NCBI GenBank assembly: GCA_026989935.1
Contig: JALSIN010000411.1
Coordinates: 1-44,852 of the forward strand
Reading direction: 5' to 3'
From: Polyangiaceae bacterium
GTDB taxonomy: Bacteria; Myxococcota_A; Polyangia; Nannocystales; Nannocystaceae
DNA length: 44,852 bases
Shown: positions 39,060-44,852 of the stretch, in pieces
How positions within the stretch are numbered: the first letter of the stretch is position 1
Layout: the number at the start of each line of letters is the position of its first letter
The notes under the pieces: model-generated
Told to the model about the DNA's origin: nothing
Databases searched by the model: none
What the model saw: the letters and a program-made list of their open reading frames with translations, nothing else
Program-made: the position numbers and the translations under genes

Positions 39060-40592
39060 CTACGCCGGACCGGTGCCCTTGCGGCGCCGTTTTTTCCGGT
39101 TCTTGCCGACGCCGGCGAACAGGTCGTTGAAGTTTACGTCCAACATGACGGAAAGGATGTCGTAGCGGGAGGAGAGCACGCCGGCGTTCGCCGGGACCCC
39201 GCTGACCCCGCCGGCGCAGCGATCCGGGCACGGCGCGAGCGGACGCGCCTGGTAGACCTTGCTTTCGAGCTCGGTGATCGAGCGACGCTCTTGGAAGATG
39301 TGCATGTACCCCACGGTCAAGAAGACGCCGCGCCCGCCGCCGGTGGCGCCGAGGGCGAGGGTGCCACGGTTGAAGCTGGGGAAGTCCACGTGGCTGTAGG
39401 CCTTGGGAACGGCCGCGCTCTCGTAGCCGCCGCCGAGACGGAACGAAAGGTGCCCGGGGATCGCGGTGACGTCCCCGCCGATCCGCACGGCCACCGTGTC
39501 CTTCCAGTTCTTGGCGATGGACAGCGGGGCCACCTCTTGGCCGTTGATCCGGCCCGAGAAGATGACGTTGTAGGCGTCGATGACCGACCAGTTCTCCCAG
39601 ACGACGTCCACCTCCACGTCGAACAGCTCGCGGCTGCGCAGCGGATGGATGTACCGCAGGCCGCCGCGAAGCTGCACGGGCAGCGTAAGGTCCATCTGGG
39701 CCCGCAGGTCGTCCGAGACTAGCTCTGGCTTGTCCACGTCCACCGGCCCGCGCAGGGACAAGAACACCGGGATCACTCGTCCGCCCACGCCGATCTCCAC
39801 GCGCGGGTGGGGGCGCCCCCAAAGTCCCACCAGGGCCGTAAACCCCGTGCGATCCTTCAGTCGCAGGACGGTTTCCATCTGCGTCGAGGTGTCGTCCGGC
39901 ACCGGGCGCAGCGTATCGGCGGTGGTCGCGTCCACCACGAGCCCGTAGTCCATCTTCGGTGTATCGACGTACTGCAGGGTCACCCCGATGCCGAACACGT
40001 CGCGGAACTTCCACGCCACCGCGGCCGAGTAGTACGCCATGATCACGTTCATCTCGGTGAGCTGGAACGAGGTCGGCCCGTAGGGGCGGAAGTCGCGCTT
40101 GCCGAGGGCGGAGGGCCCGTAGACACCGAGGGCGAAGCCCCAGTTCTCGAGACCGAAGTCCGAGGAGACCACCAGAAAGGGGGCCAGCCCGAACAGGCGC
40201 TGGCCGTCGCGCTCCTCGGCGAACTCGGTGCCGGCGTAGGGATCCCCCCAGTAGTCCGGCAAGGTCTGCCGGTCGAAGCGGATGTCGAAGAACGTGAGGT
40301 TGTGGCTGTAGGCCAGTCGCGTACCCCGAAGCGTCGCGAGCTTGCCCGGGTTGAAGTGCAGCGCGGTGGGGTCGGCGGCGGCCACGGCGTAGGCGCCGCC
40401 CCGGCCCACGGCGCGGGCGCCTTGCTCGCCCTGCTCGAAGCCGCCGGCCCGGGCCGCCCGCGGCAGCGCGGCGAAGGCGAGCGCCGCCACCCAGCGCGCG
40501 GCCCGGTTCCAGGGACGGCGGCACGGGCGCCCGGCGCCTGGCGGATCGTGCGGGAACGGAGCCGGGGGCCGAAGGACGCCGGAGCCTCGCAT
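39060..40592 (-). CDS. FadL/TodX (OmpP1)-family outer-membrane transport protein
   Basis: Outer-membrane beta-barrel of 510 residues for passive uptake of hydrophobic compounds such as long-chain fatty acids. A long basic N-terminus precedes the signal peptide, with cleavage likely after Ala49 (RAARA before GGFEQ). The mature N-terminus (GGFEQGEQGARAVGRGGAYA, 50-69, then ADPTALHFNPGKLA) is the FadL signature, forming the plug. Alternating strands follow to the end. A Cys pair in CPDRCAGG lies in a late loop. The C-terminus has a basic run (KNRKKRRRKG) that is unusual for a barrel, where an aromatic last residue is expected. No Shine-Dalgarno sequence is present; TAGGAT lies 6 bases before the ATG. 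It diverges from the 308-aa lipoprotein gene over only 63 bases. Confidence 0.88.
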   Translation of the reverse strand: MRGSGVLRPPAPFPHDPPGAGRPCRRPWNRAARWVAALAFAALPRAARAGGFEQGEQGARAVGRGGAYAVAAADPTALHFNPGKLATLRGTRLAYSHNLTFFDIRFDRQTLPDYWGDPYAGTEFAEERDGQRLFGLAPFLVVSSDFGLENWGFALGVYGPSALGKRDFRPYGPTSFQLTEMNVIMAYYSAAVAWKFRDVFGIGVTLQYVDTPKMDYGLVVDATTADTLRPVPDDTSTQMETVLRLKDRTGFTALVGLWGRPHPRVEIGVGGRVIPVFLSLRGPVDVDKPELVSDDLRAQMDLTLPVQLRGGLRYIHPLRSRELFDVEVDVVWENWSVIDAYNVIFSGRINGQEVAPLSIAKNWKDTVAVRIGGDVTAIPGHLSFRLGGGYESAAVPKAYSHVDFPSFNRGTLALGATGGGRGVFLTVGYMHIFQERRSITELESKVYQARPLAPCPDRCAGGVSGVPANAGVLSSRYDILSVMLDVNFNDLFAGVGKNRKKRRRKGTGPA

Positions 40593-40598
40593 GACTGG

Positions 40599-40604
40599 AT
40601 CCTA
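40599..40604 (-). promoter_or_regulatory. Putative -10 box of a leaderless promoter (FadL-type gene)
   Basis: On the minus strand TAGGAT lies 6 bases before the ATG at 40592. No Shine-Dalgarno sequence is present. It lies 37 bases from the opposite-facing hexamer of the divergent lipoprotein gene. Confidence 0.45.
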
Positions 40605-40641
40605 TCACGCGGGCGCGTTCCCGAGTCCAGCAACGGCGTGG

Positions 40642-40647
40642 TACGGT
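40642..40647 (+). promoter_or_regulatory. Putative -10 box of a leaderless promoter (308-aa lipoprotein)
   Basis: TACGGT lies 8 bases before the ATG at 40656. From 40635 to 40658 the sequence matches 6871-6894, in front of the 169-aa lipoprotein, at 20 of 24 positions, including TGCGGTCC between the hexamer and the ATG. Confidence 0.45.
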
Positions 40648-40655
40648 GCGGTCCC

Positions 40656-41582
40656 ATGCGAAGCTCGTTCTTTCTTGCTGCCGTCACCGCCGCCGCCGTC
40701 CTCCTCGCCGCCGGGTGCGCCGGGGACTCCGGGCACTCTGGCAACGTCCTGCCGACCGCGTCGGGTGGATCCGGCACGGCGGGTTCGACGTCCGCCGGCT
40801 CGACCACGGGGGTCACGGGCAACCAGTTTCCCGCGACCTTCCGTTTCGATTGCATCGACATCCAGGCCCTCGGGGATGCGGGTCCCGACGTGTTGCAGGC
40901 GCAGCTGCTCGAAAACCAGTGGAACCAGGACATCCGCGACTGGAAGCTCAACATCCTGGTGGACGTCCTCGATCGTGAGGACATGGGGGCGGCGACCGCG
41001 TTTCGCGTGCGCTCGGGCGTGGGCACCGGCCCGCAGGACCTGTGCTCGGAGCCGACCACCACCTCGCCGGAGTTTTCGGGATCGTACGACGCCTCGAAGG
41101 CCGCGTATGGGCCGCATCCCGACCCGGTTGGGGCGGAGGCGTGCAGCCAGGAGAGTACTGATGCGATGGGCGGTACGTATGAACTCATGACCACCACCCA
41201 GGACGTCGTCTACATCTATGCCGAGGACGACGACGGCACCACCTTCAACTGCACCGCCGACGACTCGCCCGACGCCGTCCCGATCCGCAACTTGCAGGCG
41301 ACGTTTACCCAAAACGAGGAGGGGACGGTGGCCTGGGGCAACCTCACCGGATGCCTGCTCGAATCCGAGGCCGAAGCCCTGTGCTCGTGTTTGGGCGTGT
41401 GCGGAACCAGTGAGCACCCTGCCTGCGGCGGCTGCCCCACCGGTTCGGTCCCCCTGCGCGACCTCCTCGGCGACATCGGCCCGAGCCCCTCGTGCACGGA
41501 CGCCCTGGGGGCTCCGGCGTTCGTGATCCAGCTCGGCTTCACGGCGCAGCTCCTCCCCTCGGTGCCGGGTACCTGCGGGTAG
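40656..41582 (+). CDS. Lipoprotein of unknown function, 308 aa
   Basis: Predicted lipoprotein: short hydrophobic signal peptide with lipobox LAAGC (Cys21) and a Gly/Ser/Thr linker to about residue 55. The mature domain begins FRFDCIDIQALGDAG and contains WNQDIRDWKLNILVDVLDRE, a repeated aromatic/acidic strand pattern and a Cys-rich C-terminal part (CLLESEAEALCSCLGVCGTS, CGGCPTGS). The first half suggests a beta-sandwich, but no family name can be given. It begins with ATG right behind a -10-like hexamer and is divergent from the FadL-type gene; the two may respond to a common regulator in the 63-base gap. Confidence 0.78.
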   Translation: MRSSFFLAAVTAAAVLLAAGCAGDSGHSGNVLPTASGGSGTAGSTSAGSTTGVTGNQFPATFRFDCIDIQALGDAGPDVLQAQLLENQWNQDIRDWKLNILVDVLDREDMGAATAFRVRSGVGTGPQDLCSEPTTTSPEFSGSYDASKAAYGPHPDPVGAEACSQESTDAMGGTYELMTTTQDVVYIYAEDDDGTTFNCTADDSPDAVPIRNLQATFTQNEEGTVAWGNLTGCLLESEAEALCSCLGVCGTSEHPACGGCPTGSVPLRDLLGDIGPSPSCTDALGAPAFVIQLGFTAQLLPSVPGTCG

Positions 41583-41911
41583 GGACGGCTCGGGCTCCGC
41601 GGCACCGTCGTCCAGGCAAGCGCAGGGCTGTTGTCCGAACGTCCGGTCACGGGGCCTTCGATCCACCGAGGCGGCCGGAACCATCCCGCCCATGGCCGAC
41701 CCGGCGATGGGGTTGCCTTTCGCGGTCGCCGCGCGGGCCTCGGGTCGGTTTCTGGCGCAAACCGACGTTCGATCCGAGCCGGATCGTCCGGTGCGGTTAC
41801 GGTGTGCGGGCGGGCGCAAAGGGCCGGCGGGCGAGGTCACCGGATCGAGGGGCCGGCGAGGCGAGCCCGTGCACGTCGATGCACCGAACCCAGGAAAGGA
41901 GCAAACCCGAG
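41583..41911. other. Intergenic region before the acidic 498-aa protein gene
   Basis: No gene with family resemblance is visible in these 329 bases. A perfect 7-bp dyad CGATCCG-AGC-CGGATCG lies at 41770-41786, and TACGGT at 41798-41803 is a -10-like hexamer just after it. At the end is a strong AGGAAAGGAG Shine-Dalgarno sequence (41892-41901). The arrangement suggests a dyad operator next to a promoter with a leader of about 100 bases. Confidence 0.4.
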
Positions 41912-43408
41912 ATGAACCCGACAGACGAATCTCTCCACCCGGGTGGGGACGACGGATCCGCGGACGGATGGGACGAGGACAGCCTTCGCGCGCACCGGGT
42001 GGACGCCGTGGGGATCTGGATCGAGCCCCTCGTGGCCTTCGTGCTGCACGGGGATGCCAACGCGGACAGCCACGCGTTGCGGCAAAGCGACGCGCGGCTG
42101 TGGGTCAAGGAAAGGCCCGACGAGCCCGTGTCCGTCCTCCGGCAGGTGCGCGAACACCTCGCTCGACCGGCGGAGGCGATCCTGGGGTACGAGTTCATGA
42201 TGCCGCCCGAGGTCCTGGTGTGGGCCCACGGCCAGCTCCAGAACCTGTCCCCCTCGAACCTGTGGGCGATGGCCGTGGTGTGGGCCCAGGTCTACACGAC
42301 CGGCATGATGGCGGCGCGGGTGCCCCTCGAACGGGTGCGACGGGTCGTGCACTACGCGACGGGGGCCCGGCTTCGCAACGAGGCGCGGACGGCGGCCGTA
42401 CGTCGAGGCCTGCTGCGGGTCGTCGAGGGGGAGCGGATCTCGTACCTCGACCTCGGGGAGGCGCTTTGCCCCGAGGACGCGCGGGCCCGGGCCCATGCCG
42501 TGCGCGACGAGGCGCATCGGATCGCGTGGTGTGGCGGCGCGCCGGTGGCCCATGACCTCTATGGCGAGGCGCTGGTGGCCCCGCCGCGGCCGCAGGTCGA
42601 ACGCGGGCGCGCCGCCGGCGCTCCGCTCGTGTCCCACGGCCCGATCGACGGCCGGGACCGCTACCTCGCAACGTCTCTCTACGTGGGCCTGCGGTTGCTG
42701 CGAAACACCGAGGGGGAGCCCTGGCGCGCCCCGGCGATGATCCGCCCGCGGGATGCGACGTGGGTCGAGCTGCTGGGGCCCGACGCCGTGCTCGTGGACC
42801 GCCTGGTTCGCTACGAGAACCGTGCGGTGGCGGGGACCTTCGCGGTGTACACGCGCCGGTACGAGCGATTCGACGAGACGGACGTGTGGGGCCCGGCCGT
42901 CGAGGCGTTGCGCGTGCTTTGGGCCTATCGGCTGGCCGGCGGTCGGATCGAACCGCCCCTGCGGACGAGACCGATGGAGCCCAAGGAGATCGCCCGTCGA
43001 GGCGCCAGGTTCACGGACGAGGAGGGCGCCCTCGACCTTTGCCGTCTGGCGGTCGCCGTCGGCGTGCGCTCCCTGGAGAGCCTGCGGCGCTTCGTGCGGT
43101 TGTTCGGGCCCGACGGGGTGTTCGAGAGCGGGGAGCTGGTGGAGACCACGACCTACGGGAACGTCACGCGCGTGCGGATCTCGGACAAGGTCCTGCGCAA
43201 GATCACCGGCGAGCGCGTGCCGTTCGAACTGCTGCCCGTCCCCGTGGCGAAGGTGCTCTACCCGGATCGCGAAGACGACCTGGACGACGACTGGATGGTG
43301 GCGATGGTCGAGGAATGCGAAAGAGAGGAACGAGAGGGCGAGGACGAGGACGAGGGCGTCGGCGGCTGGGACGACCCGTCCGCTTGGGGGGAGGAGTCGG
43401 ACGAGTGA
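41912..43408 (+). CDS. Unrecognised acidic cytoplasmic protein, 498 aa
   Basis: No signal peptide, membrane helix or known motif is visible. The first 20 residues are polar (MNPTDESLHPGGDDGSADGW). The body looks like a globular mixed alpha/beta protein with segments such as VGIWIEPLVAFVLHGDANAD, VLRQVREHLARPAEAILGYE, NLWAMAVVWAQVYTTGMMAA, FAVYTRRYERFDETDVWGPA and TYGNVTRVRISDKVLRKITG. The last 45 residues are extremely acidic (EECEREEREGEDEDEG). Only two cysteines precede the tail. AGGAAAGGAG is a strong Shine-Dalgarno sequence before ATG 41912, supporting the start. It lies between two lipoprotein genes on the same strand but is separated from both by more than 200 bases, so it probably has its own promoter. 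Confidence 0.75.
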   Translation: MNPTDESLHPGGDDGSADGWDEDSLRAHRVDAVGIWIEPLVAFVLHGDANADSHALRQSDARLWVKERPDEPVSVLRQVREHLARPAEAILGYEFMMPPEVLVWAHGQLQNLSPSNLWAMAVVWAQVYTTGMMAARVPLERVRRVVHYATGARLRNEARTAAVRRGLLRVVEGERISYLDLGEALCPEDARARAHAVRDEAHRIAWCGGAPVAHDLYGEALVAPPRPQVERGRAAGAPLVSHGPIDGRDRYLATSLYVGLRLLRNTEGEPWRAPAMIRPRDATWVELLGPDAVLVDRLVRYENRAVAGTFAVYTRRYERFDETDVWGPAVEALRVLWAYRLAGGRIEPPLRTRPMEPKEIARRGARFTDEEGALDLCRLAVAVGVRSLESLRRFVRLFGPDGVFESGELVETTTYGNVTRVRISDKVLRKITGERVPFELLPVPVAKVLYPDREDDLDDDWMVAMVEECEREEREGEDEDEGVGGWDDPSAWGEESDE

Positions 43409-43646
43409 TTTCGTCGGGAATTGGGCGCGCATGTCCCGGCCCGGGCTCGACGACACCCCGGCGCCCTCGGAGCCCGACGTGGAAAGGGCGTGTCATGCGC
43501 ATGGTGCCTCGGGGACGCGAAACCTTCGATCCTTGCAGAACCGAAAAACGGGCGCGTCGGGAACGGGCGAACAAACCGGTCCGTGCCCGAACGATGGCAA
43601 CGCGGTCCGCAGCACGGGACCGCCCCTTCGAGGAGGACGACCGGCC

Positions 43647-44657
43647 ATGCATCATCTCCACGTCACCGTTCCATCGTTCCAACGCCGTCTGAACTTCGGC
43701 GCGTGCGGGGGGGCGACCGCTCTGATGCTCGCGCTCACCGCCTGCGGCCCCGCGCCCGGGGGCGGCGGATCGGGCAGCGGTGGGACGGGCGGTGGCCCCG
43801 AGACGGGGACGGCCGGGACCGCGGCGACCGGGACGGCCGGGGACTCCGGTCCGGACTCGGCGACGACCGGATTCGACCTCGGGGGCCAGGACACGGACGG
43901 CGGCGTTCCCGAGCCCACCTGTCCCATGTCGCCCGGCGTCGGCAAGCCGCTGTACGCAGACGTGAAGATCGACCGCGTCAGCGACGGTCAGAGCCTCATG
44001 GAGGATACGAACGGGATGGTGCAAGCGTGGCCGTGCACGGTGACGAGCATCTCGTACGGTTACAACGGCGCCAACCTCGAGACCACCTTGCAGGCCGACT
44101 GCGTCCTGGAGGACGGGATGCCGCCCGAGGCCGTGGAGATGGTGGCCAGCCATTGGGGACACGTCGAGCTGGCCCTTGCGCAGGGAGACCCATTCGAGCT
44201 GCGCCTGCTGTTCAAACCGTTCGCCAGTGAAGTCGGCTCGCCTTGGTTTCAAGTTGCGCTCGTGACCGTGCCTCCAGCACCCCCCGCCGTGCTGTGGACC
44301 TATTCGGAATCCGAAGACTCCGTGTTTGGCGGCGACCCCGTCATCCCTCTCGTACAGGATGCGACACAGGAGTTCCTGCAAGTCGAATATTCCGCACCAG
44401 ACGGCAAACCGTGTGAAGTCGATCCCGCAGGACCGAGCGGTGAAGGATGTGGGGAGACGTTTCGGTGGTATCACGCCTTGAGGTTTTCCATGGGGGCGAT
44501 GAGTGCGGACGTTACCCATGGGAACTTCGTGGAGTGGATGGGGGAGGATGGGTTTCAATATCGAGCGACGACCATCGACGCGGAAGACTTCGGGGGATGC
44601 GGAGATCCTCTGGAGAATCCCTCCGGGCGTCGGTGGGCATTCCAGCGCGTGCAGTGA
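43647..44657 (+). CDS. Lipoprotein of unknown function, 336 aa
   Basis: Predicted lipoprotein with lipobox LTAC (Cys33) after a 32-residue signal peptide, followed by a Gly-rich then Thr/Ala/Gly linker to about residue 85. The mature domain (CPMSPGVGKPLYADVKIDRV, ISYGYNGANLETTLQADCVL, HVELALAQGDPFELRLLFKP) looks like a beta-rich extracellular fold with two or three disulphides; no family is recognised. AGGAGG at 43631-43636, ten bases before the ATG, is the best Shine-Dalgarno sequence in the window. From about 44200 to the stop the DNA is visibly less G+C-rich and uses codons that are rare in the neighbouring genes, unlike the first half of the same gene. Confidence 0.8.
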   Translation: MHHLHVTVPSFQRRLNFGACGGATALMLALTACGPAPGGGGSGSGGTGGGPETGTAGTAATGTAGDSGPDSATTGFDLGGQDTDGGVPEPTCPMSPGVGKPLYADVKIDRVSDGQSLMEDTNGMVQAWPCTVTSISYGYNGANLETTLQADCVLEDGMPPEAVEMVASHWGHVELALAQGDPFELRLLFKPFASEVGSPWFQVALVTVPPAPPAVLWTYSESEDSVFGGDPVIPLVQDATQEFLQVEYSAPDGKPCEVDPAGPSGEGCGETFRWYHALRFSMGAMSADVTHGNFVEWMGEDGFQYRATTIDAEDFGGCGDPLENPSGRRWAFQRVQ

Positions 44658-44806
44658 CGGAGCCGTGGGGGGCGCGGCCGTTTCGCGGGGTCGTCTTCCT
44701 TCGGAGGCGGTTACCGGAGTCGTCCGGGCGCGGCAGGCGGCGTCCCCGCGGGCCGTTTGGGTGCCGGCGGGCCGGTGAAGCTCCATTTTTTGCGCGCAAC
44801 CCGCTC

Positions 44807-44835
44807 TTGAAGCGTGCGCCCGGTCGGGCCATGCT
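44807..44835 (+). promoter_or_regulatory. Putative promoter of the gene entering the right edge
   Basis: TTGAAG (44807-44812) and CATGCT (44830-44835) are 17 bp apart. An ATG at 44846 follows 10 bases after the -10, in the same arrangement as the other near-leaderless starts in this window. Confidence 0.4.
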
Positions 44836-44845
44836 GCCCAGCGTC

Positions 44846-44852
44846 ATGGACG
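44846..44852 (+). CDS. Possible first codons of a gene cut by the window edge
   Basis: ATG GAC G at the very end, placed 10 bases behind a plausible promoter. Only two codons are visible, so nothing can be said about the product. The call rests on the promoter position alone. Confidence 0.3.

Noticed and set aside
44767-44794. Rho-independent terminator after the last lipoprotein (CCGG stem before TTTTTT)
   Set aside because: The stem is only four pairs, the T-run is about ten bases further on, and the site is more than 100 bases past the stop codon.

Overview
The window is a very G+C-rich, densely packed stretch of bacterial chromosome. The most likely source is a myxobacterium (Myxococcota), probably of the Nannocystis/Plesiocystis type. 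The grounds are the many lipoproteins whose lipobox Cys is followed by a Gly/Ser/Thr-rich linker, a DUF4388 protein, a eukaryote-like Ser/Thr kinase, a PilZ protein, and a large share of unrecognised surface proteins next to housekeeping genes. This placement is inference from gene style, not a database result. I see no rRNA, tRNA, CRISPR array, insertion sequence, prophage or integration site.

Layout. 1-2.0 kb: the end of a POT-family peptide transporter and a radical SAM enzyme. 2.0-6.8 kb (minus): a membrane protein, a von Willebrand A lipoprotein, a 2-hydroxyacid dehydrogenase and a small membrane protein overlapping it. 6.9-10.2 kb (plus): a small lipoprotein, mnmG, an ECF sigma factor and an overlapping tail-anchored small protein. 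10.2-13.6 kb (minus): a PilZ protein, a beta-propeller lipoprotein with a 78-bp tandem duplication over its start, and cinA. 13.9-18.0 kb: a fusion of Mpl (murein tripeptide ligase) with a GNAT acetyltransferase, a diacylglycerol-kinase-type lipid kinase, and a NeuB-like synthase. 18.1-26.3 kb (minus): a membrane-anchored Ser/Thr kinase, a PQQ-type sugar dehydrogenase lipoprotein, glnE and a DUF4388-TPR protein. 26.4-28.5 kb (plus): an HtrA-type protease and an RluA-type pseudouridine synthase. 28.6-30.2 kb (minus): ssb and an AstA-like acyltransferase. 30.4-34.1 kb (plus): a short GT2-like protein, the site-2 protease RseP and uvrC. 34.1-35.2 kb (minus): an ErpA-type Fe-S carrier and a CoA-type Nudix hydrolase. 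35.4-39.0 kb (plus): a 512-aa lipoprotein and a NAD-dependent DNA ligase. 39.1-44.85 kb: a FadL-type outer-membrane protein divergent from a lipoprotein, an unrecognised acidic protein, another lipoprotein, and the start of a gene cut by the window edge.

Themes. The genes mix DNA repair and replication (uvrC, ligA, ssb), RNA modification (mnmG, rluA-like), envelope maintenance (htrA-like, rseP, mpl, lipid kinase, FadL) and many surface lipoproteins. The most striking non-gene signal is that about ten genes have a TAnnnT-like -10 hexamer only 6-9 bases before the start codon and usually no Shine-Dalgarno sequence, which predicts leaderless mRNAs. A minority (ssb, the PilZ, vWA and acidic-protein genes, and two lipoproteins) have a normal Shine-Dalgarno leader. 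I did not find a clear, self-contained new defence or biosynthetic system. The best leads are the Mpl-GNAT fusion, the start-region duplication, the leaderless promoter pattern and the sigma factor/tail-anchored protein pair.
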